NCBI RefSeq assembly: GCF_012726345.1
Contig: NZ_PTXN01000008.1
Coordinates: 1 to 64,000 of the forward strand
DNA: 64,000 bases
Direction: 5' to 3'
DNA from: Marinomonas sp. UCMA 3892
Lineage (GTDB): Bacteria; Pseudomonadota; Gammaproteobacteria; Pseudomonadales; Marinomonadaceae
The notes below the pieces were generated by a model that made no database searches, had not been told where the DNA came from, and saw only the letters and a list, made by a program, of their open reading frames with translations. This document shows positions 27,935 to 38,418 of the stretch, one piece after another. Both the position numbers and the translations under genes were made by a program. Each line of letters opens with the position of its first letter. Positions within the stretch are counted from its first letter, which is position 1.

Positions 27935-29017
27935 ATGTTACTTCTGTTAACGGCTTATTTAAGTAAATATCATACATTTTTTACGGTATTTAATTACTTG
28001 TCTTTACGCGCCATTTTGGGTGTTCTCACTGCCTTGGCTATTTCGCTATTAGTTGGCAATAAGGTTATTGTTTTGTTACAGCGCTTGCAAATTGGTCAGG
28101 CGGTTCGTAGTGATGGACCTCAGACTCATTTGTCAAAAGCTGGTACGCCAACCATGGGTGGCGCGCTTATTATTTTTTCGATTTCTGTTAGTACTCTTTT
28201 GTGGGGGGATTTGCGTAATCAATACGTTTGGGTTGTTTTATTGGTTATGTTGGCATTTGGTGTTGTTGGCTGGGTTGATGATTATCGAAAAGTGGTGGAG
28301 AAAAATCCACGCGGTCTTCCTGGTCGATGGAAATATTTTTGGCAAAGCGTATTTGGTTTAGCTGCTGCATTTTATTTGTATTACACAGCAAGTACGCCTG
28401 CCGAAACAGCCTTAATTGTGCCTCTTTTCAAAGATGTGGCTATTCCTCTAGGTATGTTTTTTATTGTGCTGACGTATTTCGTTATTGTCGGTACCAGTAA
28501 TGCGGTGAATTTAACCGATGGCCTAGATGGTCTAGCGATTTTGCCAACCGTTTTAGTTGGTGGTGCTCTCGGTGTATTTGCGTATTTAACAGGTAATATC
28601 CGCTTTGCGGATTATCTGCTTATTCCTTATGTGCATGGTTCGGGTGAGTTACTGGTGTTCTGCGCCGCTCTTGCAGGTGCGGGATTAGGCTTTTTATGGT
28701 TTAACACTTATCCAGCACAAATTTTTATGGGGGATGTGGGCTCTTTAGCTTTAGGTGCCGCATTAGGAACGATTGCAGTAATCGTCCGCCAAGAGTTGGT
28801 GTTGTTCATTATGGGTGGTGTTTTTGTTATGGAGACGGTATCTGTCATATTGCAGGTCGCGTCCTATAAATTAACCAAACGACGAATATTTAGAATGGCA
28901 CCTATTCATCACCATTTTGAATTGAAAGGTTGGGCCGAACCAAAAGTCATTGTGCGTTTTTGGATTATCACGGTCTGCCTTGTTTTAGTTGGTTTTGCTA
29001 CTTTAAAAGTGCGTTAG
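27935..29017 (+). CDS. mraY: Phospho-MurNAc-pentapeptide translocase MraY
   Basis: MraY is the multi-pass enzyme that transfers phospho-MurNAc-pentapeptide to undecaprenyl phosphate, forming lipid I. Around ten membrane helices are evident. Conserved cytoplasmic loops include [16 protein letters not shown] with the paired aspartates, [13 protein letters not shown] and the HHHFE histidine motif near the C-terminus. The 360-residue length matches E. coli exactly. murD follows after nine bases. Confidence 0.98.
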   Translation: MLLLLTAYLSKYHTFFTVFNYLSLRAILGVLTALAISLLVGNKVIVLLQRLQIGQAVRSDGPQTHLSKAGTPTMGGALIIFSISVSTLLWGDLRNQYVWVVLLVMLAFGVVGWVDDYRKVVEKNPRGLPGRWKYFWQSVFGLAAAFYLYYTASTPAETALIVPLFKDVAIPLGMFFIVLTYFVIVGTSNAVNLTDGLDGLAILPTVLVGGALGVFAYLTGNIRFADYLLIPYVHGSGELLVFCAALAGAGLGFLWFNTYPAQIFMGDVGSLALGAALGTIAVIVRQELVLFIMGGVFVMETVSVILQVASYKLTKRRIFRMAPIHHHFELKGWAEPKVIVRFWIITVCLVLVGFATLKVR

Positions 29018-29026
29018 GAGATTTGC

Positions 29027-30376
29027 ATGTCGTTGATCGGGTCAGATCGGGTAAGAGCCGTTGTCGGCTTGGGTGCGACAGGCTTGTCTTGCGTACGCTT
29101 TTTAGCAAGCAAGGGGATTGAGTTTTATGTGGTGGATTCTCGTGAGAATCCACCAGGGCTTGAGCAAGCCAAAGAGTTTTGTTCTGAAGATCGAATATTT
29201 ACTGGCAGCTTAGATGTACTTGAAACTCTAGGGGTGACTGAATTATTTGTAAGCCCTGGGATTGCCTTGCGTACACCTGTTCTAGCGCGTTTGGCTGAGC
29301 GCGGTGTGGCTATGCGTGGTGACATCGATCTGTTTTGCGATTATGTTGATGCGCCTTTTGTGGCAATAACTGGTTCTAATGCGAAAAGTACGGTTACGAC
29401 CTTAGTGGCTATGTTGCTACAGGCAAGCGGTAAAAATGCTATAGCTGGTGGAAACCTAGGTTTGCCTGCTTTGGATCTGTTGGCTCCAAATATTGATTTC
29501 TATGTGTTGGAATTATCAAGTTTTCAGCTTGAGACGACCCATGCACTTCAGGCTGATTTGGCCTGTCTTCTTAATGTTTCTGAAGATCATATGGATCGTT
29601 ATAAAGATCTTTATGAATATCAACGTGCAAAACAGAAAGTCTATCGCGGTTGTAAAGCGGCAGTTTGTAATAAGCAGGATATTTTAACTGCGCCATTGTT
29701 GGCGGAAGGGGTTCCTGTACGCGCTTTTACAACAAAAAGCCCTGATTTAAAAGAATACGGTATGCTCAAAGATGAGGATGGCTCTTGGTTATGCCGTGGC
29801 GTTGAGCGCCTTTATCATACATCTCAAATAGCCTTAAAAGGTTCTCACAATCACGCCAATGTGCTTGCGGCTCTAGCTATGCTGGAATTGCTGGGTGTAG
29901 ATATTGTTTCTGACGGTGTGGCTAAGGTGTTGAAAGAGTTTGGCGGTTTGCCTCATCGTTGCGAAACAGTTCGTGTTTTTAATGGCGTGACCTATATTAA
30001 TGATTCAAAAGGCACCAATGTTGGCGCGACGTTAGCTGCGCTTCAAGGGCTTGGATCAAGTGCTAATAAAAATATTTTACTTATCGCTGGCGGTGAAGGG
30101 AAAGGTGCTGATTTTAGTGCTCTTGCTAAACCAGTAAATAATTTAGTGCGCACTGTATATTTGTTTGGGAAAGATGCTGACCGTATTGCTGAGGTTTTGC
30201 CTTCAAACACAGACGTGAAGCACTTTGATACGTTAGACCAGATTGTGGCTAGTATTGGGCAGGATAGTAAAGAGGGAGAAATCGTTTTATTTTCGCCAGC
30301 TTGTGCCAGTTTAGATATGTATAAAAACTATGAAATGCGCGGCGCACATTTTGCCCGCTTGGTTGCTGAGTTATGA
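29027..30376 (+). CDS. murD: UDP-MurNAc-L-alanine--D-glutamate ligase MurD
   Basis: MurD adds D-glutamate to UDP-MurNAc-L-alanine in the cytoplasm. The N-terminal domain begins VVGLGATGLSCVRFL. The ATP loop reads ITGSNAKSTVTTL, with Ala where most Mur ligases have Gly. The later motifs LSSFQLETT and INDSKGTNVGAT are standard. The 449-residue length is typical. ATG 29027 has AGGAG upstream. The stop overlaps ftsW by four bases. Confidence 0.97.
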   Translation: MSLIGSDRVRAVVGLGATGLSCVRFLASKGIEFYVVDSRENPPGLEQAKEFCSEDRIFTGSLDVLETLGVTELFVSPGIALRTPVLARLAERGVAMRGDIDLFCDYVDAPFVAITGSNAKSTVTTLVAMLLQASGKNAIAGGNLGLPALDLLAPNIDFYVLELSSFQLETTHALQADLACLLNVSEDHMDRYKDLYEYQRAKQKVYRGCKAAVCNKQDILTAPLLAEGVPVRAFTTKSPDLKEYGMLKDEDGSWLCRGVERLYHTSQIALKGSHNHANVLAALAMLELLGVDIVSDGVAKVLKEFGGLPHRCETVRVFNGVTYINDSKGTNVGATLAALQGLGSSANKNILLIAGGEGKGADFSALAKPVNNLVRTVYLFGKDADRIAEVLPSNTDVKHFDTLDQIVASIGQDSKEGEIVLFSPACASLDMYKNYEMRGAHFARLVAEL

Positions 30377-31566
30377 CATGGCTAAAAGTATTTGATCGAG
30401 TGTCCATTCGTGAATTTGCTCAGGTAGATGCTGTTTTTGTCGCTGCTGTTATTTCTATCTTGGCGCTAGGGATGGTTATGGTCTCTAGTGCTTCTATCTC
30501 TATTTCTGAAACGATTCACGGGCATCCTTACTTCTTTATGGGAAGGCAGGCTTTGTACCTTATAGTCGGTCTGGTGTTTGGTTGGGTTTTATTGTCCCTG
30601 CCAACACATCAGTTGCAGAAATGGGGTATTTTGATGATGGGTTTGTCTCTTATCTTGCTTATTCTTGTGCTTATGCCTGGGATTGGGAAAAGCGTTAATG
30701 GTAGTCGCCGTTGGATTAATTTGGTGGTGTTTAACCTGCAAGCTTCAGAAGTCGCAAAAGTTTGTATGGTGGTTTATGTTTCTGGTTATTTAGTGCGAAG
30801 GGCAGACCGCGTTAGAGAGGGGTGGGTTGGTTTCGTTCTTCCGCTTTGTCTTTGTAGTATTTTTCTTTTGTTTTTGCTTTTTGAGCCAGATTTCGGTGCG
30901 TCTGTAGTGTTGCTGGGTACAGTGATGGTGTTGCTGTTTTTGGGCGGTGCTCCCTTGTATCAGTTTTTGCTATTAATGGTTGGTGCCGTTTCGATGTTGG
31001 GCGTTGTTGCTATTTCTGAAAGTTATCGGCTAAAGCGCTTGATGAATTTTATAGATCCTTGGGCGGATCCTTTTAATGAAGGGTATCAACTTAGTCAGGC
31101 TTTAATCGCTTATGGTCGTGGTGAATGGTTTGGCTTGGGGTTGGGTAACAGCGTTCAAAAGCTATCTTATCTGCCTGAAGCTCATACAGACTTTGTGTTT
31201 TCTATTTGGGTTGAAGAAACGGGCATGTTCGGCGGTTTGTTGTTGATATGTTTGTTTGCGCTAATGGTTGCTCGTGCCTTTAAAATTGGTCGTCAAGCCA
31301 TGGCGTTATCTCGACCGTTTGCAGCTTATATGTGTTTTGGTTTTTCAATTCTTATTTTAGCTCAAGTTATTATCAATATAGGTGTAAATACCGGATTTTT
31401 GCCTACTAAAGGGCTTACTTTGCCATTGATTAGTTATGGTGGGAGTAGCCTCATAATTACTCTTGGGAGTTTGTTTGTTGTAGCGCGTGTCGATATTGAG
31501 AATAGACGGGCAGAGAAAGGTGGTGGCTCTGATGAGTCGACGAAAATGAAAGAGAGTTTGAAATGA
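30373..31566 (+). CDS. ftsW: Septal peptidoglycan glycosyltransferase FtsW
   Basis: FtsW is the SEDS-family glycosyltransferase that polymerises septal glycan strands with FtsI. It has about ten membrane helices. The SEDS signatures are visible in GIGKSVNGSRRWINL, EPDFGAS, the loop with the catalytic-type LPEAHTDFVFSIWVEE, and the C-terminal GLTLPLISYGGSS. The 397-residue length is typical, with a charged C-terminal tail. It overlaps murD and murG by four bases each. Confidence 0.97.
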   Translation: MTWLKVFDRVSIREFAQVDAVFVAAVISILALGMVMVSSASISISETIHGHPYFFMGRQALYLIVGLVFGWVLLSLPTHQLQKWGILMMGLSLILLILVLMPGIGKSVNGSRRWINLVVFNLQASEVAKVCMVVYVSGYLVRRADRVREGWVGFVLPLCLCSIFLLFLLFEPDFGASVVLLGTVMVLLFLGGAPLYQFLLLMVGAVSMLGVVAISESYRLKRLMNFIDPWADPFNEGYQLSQALIAYGRGEWFGLGLGNSVQKLSYLPEAHTDFVFSIWVEETGMFGGLLLICLFALMVARAFKIGRQAMALSRPFAAYMCFGFSILILAQVIINIGVNTGFLPTKGLTLPLISYGGSSLIITLGSLFVVARVDIENRRAEKGGGSDESTKMKESLK

Positions 31567-32633
31567 GCAGTGTCAAAAGAGTCGTTATAATGGCTGGCGG
31601 AACAGGTGGTCATATCTATCCAGCATTGGCTTGTGCTCAAATTTTTAAGGATAAAGGTGCTGACGTTCAATGGCTTGGCTCTAAAGGTGGGATGGAGGAA
31701 ACTCTTGTACCTAAACATGATATAGCATTGCATTCTTTATCTATTAAAGGAGTGAGAGGTAAAGGGGTATTAGGTCTCTTGATCGCTCCTTTTAGGATTT
31801 TGCATGCTATTGGCCAGGCGGTGGCTGTTTTGCAAAAAATTAAGCCTGATGTCGTTCTAGGTATGGGTGGGTTTGTTGCAGGTCCTGGTGGCGTGGCTGC
31901 TAAGTTATTGGGTATCCCCTTAGTAGTTCATGAGCAGAATGCCGTAGCTGGTACTACCAATAGGTTACTCTCTAAAGTAGCAAGTTTAAGGTTGCAGGCT
32001 TTTGATGGTGCACTACCTAACGCTATTAGCGTTGGTAATCCAATTCGAAGCGATATTTTGGAGCAGCGTGTACGAGTATCAAGAAGTGGTACTGCAAGGC
32101 CTTTGCGATTGCTTGTTGTTGGTGGGAGTTTAGGGGCCAAAGCGATTAATGATGTCATGCCTCAGGTTTTAGCTGAATGGCCTTTTCCACAGCGTTTGGA
32201 TGTTTGGCATCAAACTGGTATTCGTAACTTTGAAGCGGTATCGGCGTTATATAAAGAGACAGGAGTGGAAGCTCGGGTTGAGGCCTACCTAGATAATATG
32301 GATCAAGCATATTACTGGGCTGATGTAGTTTTGTGTCGGGCTGGAGCTATGACAGTAAGTGAGTTGGCTGTGGCAGGTTTGCCTTCTATTCTAGTCCCTT
32401 ACCCACATGCTATAGATGATCATCAAACGGCAAATGCGCGTTATTTAGAAAATGTTGGGGCGGCGTATTTGTTGCCGCAATCACAGTTAAGTTGTGAAAG
32501 AATTATATCTTTGCTTTCAGGTTTTGTAGAAAGTGAAGAGACATTATTGAAAATGGGTGAGCAGGCCAAGCTGGTTGCTCGTCCAAATGCGACGCAAGAT
32601 GTTGTTGCACACTGTTTAAGGTTAATAAAATAA
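31563..32633 (+). CDS. murG: Lipid II synthase MurG (GlcNAc transferase)
   Basis: MurG transfers GlcNAc from UDP-GlcNAc to lipid I at the inner face of the membrane, making lipid II. The two GT-B glycine loops are present: [13 protein letters not shown] near the N-terminus and [11 protein letters not shown] at the start of the C-terminal domain. [14 protein letters not shown] and [12 protein letters not shown] complete the donor and acceptor sites. The 356-residue length is standard. It overlaps ftsW by four bases and murC by one. Confidence 0.97.
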   Translation: MSSVKRVVIMAGGTGGHIYPALACAQIFKDKGADVQWLGSKGGMEETLVPKHDIALHSLSIKGVRGKGVLGLLIAPFRILHAIGQAVAVLQKIKPDVVLGMGGFVAGPGGVAAKLLGIPLVVHEQNAVAGTTNRLLSKVASLRLQAFDGALPNAISVGNPIRSDILEQRVRVSRSGTARPLRLLVVGGSLGAKAINDVMPQVLAEWPFPQRLDVWHQTGIRNFEAVSALYKETGVEARVEAYLDNMDQAYYWADVVLCRAGAMTVSELAVAGLPSILVPYPHAIDDHQTANARYLENVGAAYLLPQSQLSCERIISLLSGFVESEETLLKMGEQAKLVARPNATQDVVAHCLRLIK

Positions 32634-34054
32634 TGATTGATATTAAAGCTCAGTACGATATTCCAACGATGCGCCGTATTCAAAACATCCACTTTATTGG
32701 TATTGGTGGTGTTGGTATGTGTGGTATTGCAGAGGTGTTGCATAACCAAGGTTATCAAGTTTCAGGGTCTGATCTTAAGGCGTCATCTACAACGGAGCGT
32801 TTAGAAGAGCTGGGTATTAAGATCTATCTAGGGCATTTAGAAGAAAACGTTTATAACGCCCATGTGATAGTGGTATCTACCGCAATAAATGAGCAAAACC
32901 CAGAAATTATCTGGGGTAAAGAGCATAGAATTCCGATTGTTCGAAGAGCAGAAATGCTGGCTGAATTAATGCGTTATCGCCATGGTATTGCTGTTGCTGG
33001 GACGCATGGTAAAACAACGACTACGAGCTTGATGGCTTCTATATTAGCGGCTACTGGTGAGGCGCCAACATTTGTTATTGGTGGGCGTTTAACCAGTGCT
33101 GGAGCAAATGCACAATTGGGTAGCAGTGCTTATCTTGTTGCTGAGGCAGATGAAAGTGATGCGTCATTCCTGCATTTGCAACCACAGACGGTGATAGTCA
33201 CTAATATCGATGAAGATCACATGGATACCTATGATGGTGATTTTGAAAAAGTTAAACATACCTTTATTGAGTTCGTACATAACCTGCCTTTTTATGGTTT
33301 AGCTGTGTTATGTGTTGATGATGAGAATGTTCGTGAAATTCTGCCTACTTTGAGTCGCCCAGTATTAACATACGGTATCGATCAAGAAGCGGATTTTTAT
33401 GCGACAGAGATAGTGCAAACAGGCCGTTATTGTGAGTTTTTGGCGCATCGCCCTGAAGGTGAGCCGCTGAAAATTCGCTTACCAATGCCGGGTCGTCACA
33501 ACGTACTTAATGCGCTTGCCACAATTGCGGTAGCGACTGATTTGGGTGTTGATGCCTCTGCTATTCAAGCCGGCCTAATGGGCTTTGAAGGTGTGGGACG
33601 TCGTTTCCAAGAGCAAAAACCTTTGGCGTTGCCAAATGGTTCGAATGTCATGTTTGTTGATGACTATGGTCATCACCCTAGTGAAGTATTGGCAACTATT
33701 AAGGCGATCCGTGCAGGTTGGCCTGAGAAGCGCTTGGTCATGGTTTATCAGCCGCATCGTTATACTCGAACACGTGATTTGTATGAAGATTTTGTGCGAG
33801 TTTTGTCTCAAGTGGACGTTTTGCTCTTATTGGATGTTTACTCCGCTGGTGAGGCGCCTATCAATGGTGCTGACAGTCGCTCTTTATGTGGCAGTATTCG
33901 TCAGCGCGGCAATGTTGACCCAATTCATGTTGGTAGTGAGGCAGATTTACGCTCTATTTTGAGTAATGTTTTGCGTGAAGGCGATTTATTGATTACGCAA
34001 GGTGCTGGTGATATCGGTATGGTTTCTAAAAACTTATCTGTAAGCGGAATTTAA
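32633..34054 (+). CDS. murC: UDP-MurNAc--L-alanine ligase MurC
   Basis: MurC adds L-alanine to UDP-MurNAc, the first stem-peptide step. The N-terminal Rossmann loop is [16 protein letters not shown]. The ATP loop is [13 protein letters not shown], and [12 protein letters not shown] and [11 protein letters not shown] are conserved. The 473-residue length is typical. ATG 32633 shares a base with the murG stop, and ddl follows after one base. Confidence 0.97.
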   Translation: MIDIKAQYDIPTMRRIQNIHFIGIGGVGMCGIAEVLHNQGYQVSGSDLKASSTTERLEELGIKIYLGHLEENVYNAHVIVVSTAINEQNPEIIWGKEHRIPIVRRAEMLAELMRYRHGIAVAGTHGKTTTTSLMASILAATGEAPTFVIGGRLTSAGANAQLGSSAYLVAEADESDASFLHLQPQTVIVTNIDEDHMDTYDGDFEKVKHTFIEFVHNLPFYGLAVLCVDDENVREILPTLSRPVLTYGIDQEADFYATEIVQTGRYCEFLAHRPEGEPLKIRLPMPGRHNVLNALATIAVATDLGVDASAIQAGLMGFEGVGRRFQEQKPLALPNGSNVMFVDDYGHHPSEVLATIKAIRAGWPEKRLVMVYQPHRYTRTRDLYEDFVRVLSQVDVLLLLDVYSAGEAPINGADSRSLCGSIRQRGNVDPIHVGSEADLRSILSNVLREGDLLITQGAGDIGMVSKNLSVSGI

Positions 34055-34055
34055 T

Positions 34056-35009
34056 ATGTCTAAAACACTAAAAGAATCCGTTATTGCCGTAATTTATGGC
34101 GGTCGTTCTGCGGAGCGCGAAGTTTCATTGCAAAGTGGTCCTTTGGTTGCTGAAGGGTTGCGAGCAAAAGGTTATCAAGTTGTTGAGCTAGATTTGTATG
34201 GGTCTAATGCTGCATTGGATCCTATTGTTCAATTGCAGTCTATTGAGTTTGATCTTGCTTTCATCGCCTTGCATGGTGGGGAGGGAGAGGATGGTCGAGT
34301 TCAGGCTTTGCTTGAGATGTTTGGTAAGCCGTATACTGGTAGTTCGCCTTTAGCCTGTGGTTTGGCTATGGATAAAGTCTTAACTAAGCGTTTTTGGAAT
34401 GGTATTGGCATTCCGACTCCTGCTTATTTATCTTTTGTTGATCACGCTAATGCGGATCTAATCGAGGAGCAGATGTCTTATCCAGTGATAGTCAAGCCTT
34501 CTAGGGAGGGTTCAACCATTGGTATTAACAAAGCTATGAATAGAGCTGAGCTTGACGATGCTTTGATAAAGGCGCTTGAGTATGACTCTGATATTTTGGT
34601 TGAGGAATTTATCGATGGGCCTGAATTTACTGTTACGGTTATCGATGATGTCGCCTATCCGCCAATAGGTTTGAAGCCTGCACCAGATCATAAGCTTTAT
34701 GATTATGAGGCTAAATATATAGCGGATGATACCGAGTATCTGCTGCCTTGTGGTTTGGATGAGGATGATGAAAACGAGTTGCAAATGCTGGCTCTGGATG
34801 CATATCGTTCACTGGGTTGCTTTGGCTGGGGGCGTGTTGACGTGATGCGAGATCAAGCTGGTGTATTTTGGGTGTTGGAAGTTAACACTGCACCAGGTAT
34901 GACGTCTCATAGCTTAGTGCCTATGGCAGCTAAGTATGTGGGTATTGATTATGCGTCACTTGTGGAGAAAATTGCGCAAAATGCTTGGGATAAAGTAGGG
35001 CGTAATTGA
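34056..35009 (+). CDS. ddlB: D-alanine--D-alanine ligase
   Basis: This ATP-grasp enzyme joins two D-alanines for use by MurF. The signatures are YGGRSAEREVSLQSG at the N-terminus, FIALHGGEGEDG, KPSREGSTIG and the metal-binding VLEVNTAPGMT. The 317-residue length fits the DdlB type found inside dcw clusters. It begins one base after murC and is followed by ftsQ after three bases. Confidence 0.96.
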   Translation: MSKTLKESVIAVIYGGRSAEREVSLQSGPLVAEGLRAKGYQVVELDLYGSNAALDPIVQLQSIEFDLAFIALHGGEGEDGRVQALLEMFGKPYTGSSPLACGLAMDKVLTKRFWNGIGIPTPAYLSFVDHANADLIEEQMSYPVIVKPSREGSTIGINKAMNRAELDDALIKALEYDSDILVEEFIDGPEFTVTVIDDVAYPPIGLKPAPDHKLYDYEAKYIADDTEYLLPCGLDEDDENELQMLALDAYRSLGCFGWGRVDVMRDQAGVFWVLEVNTAPGMTSHSLVPMAAKYVGIDYASLVEKIAQNAWDKVGRN

Positions 35010-35012
35010 TTT

Positions 35013-35693
35013 ATGAGGATAGCGGCACTAATCGGGGCAGTTTTATTGATATTGGTGGCTGCTTTTCAGGGAAATGATTCGCCTGAGACTTGGTTTGCTA
35101 TTCAGAAGATTGAGATTAAGGGTGATTTGAAGTATGCAACTGAAGAGGAGTTGCAATCCGACTATTCTTCTTTGCTTGGGCAGAGCCTTCTGAGTGTTTC
35201 TTTGTCTGATGCTTTGGCTACTGTTTTGTCATCTGAATGGGTGGCAAGCGCAGAGATTCGTAAAGTTTGGCCAAATACGTTGCAGGTGCTTGTTCATGAA
35301 CATACGCCTCTTGCATACTGGGGGGATGGGCAATTGATATCCACCTCGGCGGTAGTTATTACGCCACCTAAGGTGCCTGATTTGCCGCTTACTAGATTGT
35401 ATGGCCCTGAAGACTCAAGTGATGTTGTGTTAGAGCAGTTTGGATTGGTTAGTCAGGTGCTTGCTTCGACGTCTCTACGTGTTTCCACACTTACCTTAGA
35501 ACCAAGGGGGGCGTGGAGTATTATTTTTACCAATGGTATAGCGGTGAAATTGGGTAGAGAAGAGATTTTAGAAAGATTGCAGCGCTTTATAGCTGTGTAT
35601 AAAAGTGATTTATCGGGTAGAATAGACCAGATAACGTCAGTTGACGCTCGCTATCCTCATGGGGTGGCTGTAGGTTGGAAAAAAAATAAATGA
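35013..35693 (+). CDS. ftsQ: Cell division protein FtsQ
   Basis: FtsQ is a bitopic divisome protein linking FtsL/FtsB to the rest of the machinery. A membrane helix starts almost at the N-terminus (about 4-20). It is followed by a POTRA domain (about 30-100, QKIEIKGDLKYATEEEL) and the beta-rich FtsQ domain. At 226 residues it is clearly shorter than the 276 of E. coli, with almost no cytoplasmic tail. ATG 35013 follows the ddl stop closely, and no better upstream start is seen. Position and POTRA motif support the call. Confidence 0.9.
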   Translation: MRIAALIGAVLLILVAAFQGNDSPETWFAIQKIEIKGDLKYATEEELQSDYSSLLGQSLLSVSLSDALATVLSSEWVASAEIRKVWPNTLQVLVHEHTPLAYWGDGQLISTSAVVITPPKVPDLPLTRLYGPEDSSDVVLEQFGLVSQVLASTSLRVSTLTLEPRGAWSIIFTNGIAVKLGREEILERLQRFIAVYKSDLSGRIDQITSVDARYPHGVAVGWKKNK

Positions 35694-35768
35694 AATTGGC
35701 CTGTTTGTTGCTTTTTTATACAGCGAAGAGCGTCTTTTCAAAACAACACGTAATACCGGGAAGGTGAA

Positions 35769-37043
35769 ATGATAGTCGGTTTGGATGTAGGCACATCGAA
35801 AGTTATCTGTTTGGTTGGCGAAGTTCTAGCTGATGGTAGTTTGGAAATTGTCGGTATTGGCTCTCATAGTTCAAAAGGTATGAAACGTGGTGTTGTAATA
35901 AACATTGAGTCAACAGTTCAGTCAATCCAGCGTGCTGTCGAAGAAGCTGAATTGATGGCTGGATGTAACATACACTCAGTTTATGTCAGTGTTGCTGGTA
36001 GTCATATTCGTAGTTTGAATTCTCATGGCATCGTTGCAGTCAAAAATGGTGAAGTTCAAAAAGAAGATATAGATCGAGTTATTGATGCTGCTCAGGCTGT
36101 GCCTATTTCTTCTGATCAGCGAGTGTTGCATATTTTGCCTCAGGAGTATCACATTGATTCTCAAGAGGGTATTAAAGATCCTCTTGGTATGTCGGGTGTT
36201 CGACTTGAAGCGAATGTGCATTTGATTTCTGGTGCTGTTAACGCTGTGATGAACGTTGAGAAGTGTATTAAGCGGTGTGGCTTAGGGGTAGATGGTGTCA
36301 TCTTATCTCAGCTTGCTTCTAGTGAATCTTCACTGAGTGAAGATGAAAAAGATTTAGGTGTTTGCTTGATTGATATCGGCGCAGGAACGTCTGATATTGC
36401 TGTCTGGATTGATGGTGCCTTGCATCATACTGCAGTTGTTCCAGTTGCTGGTGATCAGGTTACAAATGATATTTCGATGGCTTTGCGCACGCCAACTCAG
36501 CATGCGGAAGAAATCAAAGTGAAATATGCTTGTGCCATGTCTTCTATGGCGTCTGCAGATCAAGTTCTTCAGGTGCCAAGTGTTGGTGATCGTCAGCCAA
36601 GATCAATCACTCGTCATGCTTTGACAGAGGTTGTTGAGGCGAGATATGAAGAAATTTATAATTTAATTCTGGATGAATTAAGGCGTAGTGGTTATGCGGA
36701 GCGTATCCCTGCAGGTATTGTAATTACTGGTGGTACGTCGCTTATGGAGGGAGCATCAGAGTTGGCTGAGAAGGTATTTCAGATGCCAGTTCGATTATCT
36801 TTACCAGATTGCACTAAAGGAATGTCTGACATTGTCGATAACCCGATATATTCAACAAGTGTTGGATTATTGGCTTATGGTAGTAAAGAGGCTGAAGTAA
36901 CCGAGATCTCGAAGCGGATGATGTCTAAGACGCAAACTAAACGAGAATCATCAGTTCTGGTTCCTAAAAAAGAAATCGGGCCATCCTTCAGTGCAACGAA
37001 GGCATGGCAAAAATTAAAGCACTGGTTTCAGAGTTATATTTAG
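35769..37043 (+). CDS. ftsA: Cell division protein FtsA
   Basis: FtsA is the actin-like protein that tethers FtsZ to the membrane. The phosphate loop GLDVGTSKV, the 1C region, IDIGAGTSDIAVW and ITGGTSLMEG are intact. The C-terminus ends in an amphipathic helix (AWQKLKHWFQSY), the membrane-targeting sequence. The 424-residue protein begins only three residues before GLD, a few shorter than usual, because an in-frame TAA lies just upstream of ATG 35769. AAGGTG is a good ribosome-binding site. The 75-base gap to ftsQ could hold a promoter. Confidence 0.97.
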   Translation: MIVGLDVGTSKVICLVGEVLADGSLEIVGIGSHSSKGMKRGVVINIESTVQSIQRAVEEAELMAGCNIHSVYVSVAGSHIRSLNSHGIVAVKNGEVQKEDIDRVIDAAQAVPISSDQRVLHILPQEYHIDSQEGIKDPLGMSGVRLEANVHLISGAVNAVMNVEKCIKRCGLGVDGVILSQLASSESSLSEDEKDLGVCLIDIGAGTSDIAVWIDGALHHTAVVPVAGDQVTNDISMALRTPTQHAEEIKVKYACAMSSMASADQVLQVPSVGDRQPRSITRHALTEVVEARYEEIYNLILDELRRSGYAERIPAGIVITGGTSLMEGASELAEKVFQMPVRLSLPDCTKGMSDIVDNPIYSTSVGLLAYGSKEAEVTEISKRMMSKTQTKRESSVLVPKKEIGPSFSATKAWQKLKHWFQSYI

Positions 37044-37082
37044 TCAGAATTGATTGTGAATTTATTGAGGAGCGATAAGCCC

Positions 37083-38312
37083 ATGAATGTCTTTGATTTA
37101 GCCGAAGATAATTTATCAGATAATGCCGTTATTAAAGTTATCGGTGTTGGTGGCGGCGGCGGCAATGCTGTACGTCATATGCTTGAAAATCGATTGGAAG
37201 GTGTTGAGTTCATTTGTGCAAACACTGACTCTAAAGCGCTGATAGGTTTTGAGACTGGAGTTTCTTTGCAATTAGGTTCAACCATCACTAAGGGGTTGGG
37301 TGCTGGGGCAAATCCAGAAGTAGGTAGGGATTCTGCTTTAGAAGACCAAGAGAAAATTACTCAGTTGTTGACGGGTGCGGATATGGTGTTCATCACTGCT
37401 GGTATGGGTGGTGGAACAGGTACAGGTGCGGCACCAGTTATTGCGAAAGTGGCACGTGAGTTAGGTATTTTGACGGTAGCGGTTGTTACTAAACCTTTTC
37501 CTTTTGAAGGTCGCCGTCGCGCAAGAGTTGCTGAGGATGGAGTTAGGGAGTTGCGTGAAAATGTCGATTCTTTGATTACCGTTCCTAATGAACGTCTCTT
37601 GCCAGTACTAGGTAAAAATATTTCATTGCTGAAGGCATTTGGCGAAGCAAACAATGTTTTGTTTAATGCGGTTCAGGGTATTACCGATTTGATTATGAGG
37701 CCTGGTCTAATCAACGTCGACTTTGCAGATGTAAGAACGGTTATGTCTGAGATGGGGATGGCGATGATGGGGACTGGGTCTGCATCTGGCGAGGATAGAG
37801 CTAGGGTGGCTGCTGAAGCTGCAATACACAATCCATTGCTTGAGGATATCAACCTTAGAGGCGCGCGTGGCGTGCTGGTAAACATTACAGCTAACGAAGA
37901 AGTTGGTTTGTCTGAATTTACTGAGGTTGGTGGCATTATTGAAGAATATGCATCGGAAGATGCTACTGTCGTGATTGGTTGTGCAATTGATCCTAGTGTA
38001 GGTGATGAGATGCGAGTCACGGTAGTTGCAACTGGTTTAGAGGGTCGCTCTGCAGGTGAAATGAAGTCTGCTGTTGGTGAATCTGTTGTCTCTCAGCCGG
38101 TTATGGCAAAGGTCGAGCAAGTTGTTGAAAGTGAGAACTCTAAAATGGCTGTTGCTCAATCTGTGCCGAAGCCTTCACAGCATGTGAAAGCGGAAGTGGT
38201 AGAGAAAAGCTTGGATGAAAAGAAAGAGTCTGTAGATTCTGCCTCTATTTCAAGTGGCGATAAATTATCGTATTTGGACATTCCAGCATTTTTGCGTCGT
38301 CAAGCGGACTAG
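37083..38312 (+). CDS. ftsZ: Cell division GTPase FtsZ
   Basis: FtsZ is the tubulin homologue that forms the division ring. The nucleotide-binding glycine loops GVGGGGGNAVRHM and GGGTGTGAAP, the NxDxxD region in ICANTDSKAL and the T7 loop NVDFADVRTVM are complete. A variable linker (about 320-390) leads to the conserved C-terminal peptide LDIPAFLRRQAD that binds FtsA and ZipA. I chose ATG 37083 with GAGGAG upstream, giving 409 residues; ATG 37050 would add 11 unlike-family residues. Confidence 0.98.
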   Translation: MNVFDLAEDNLSDNAVIKVIGVGGGGGNAVRHMLENRLEGVEFICANTDSKALIGFETGVSLQLGSTITKGLGAGANPEVGRDSALEDQEKITQLLTGADMVFITAGMGGGTGTGAAPVIAKVARELGILTVAVVTKPFPFEGRRRARVAEDGVRELRENVDSLITVPNERLLPVLGKNISLLKAFGEANNVLFNAVQGITDLIMRPGLINVDFADVRTVMSEMGMAMMGTGSASGEDRARVAAEAAIHNPLLEDINLRGARGVLVNITANEEVGLSEFTEVGGIIEEYASEDATVVIGCAIDPSVGDEMRVTVVATGLEGRSAGEMKSAVGESVVSQPVMAKVEQVVESENSKMAVAQSVPKPSQHVKAEVVEKSLDEKKESVDSASISSGDKLSYLDIPAFLRRQAD

Positions 38313-38347
38313 TTTGAGTAAAAACGATGCAATATCAAGGCGTTGGA

Positions 38348-38392
38348 TTGTATAAAAAATGTGTTATTGATACTATTTTTCAAAGAATAGTA
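38348..38392 (+). promoter_or_regulatory. lpxC promoter and start-site hairpin
   Basis: TTGTAT (38348-38353) and TACTAT (38371-38376) are 17 bases apart in the ftsZ-lpxC gap. The -10 also forms one arm of the inverted repeat TACTATT/AATAGTA (38371-38377 and 38386-38392), so a hairpin or operator overlaps the promoter. Confidence 0.5.
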
Positions 38393-38418
38393 TCCAGTCA
38401 TAAAAATGTAGGAATATA

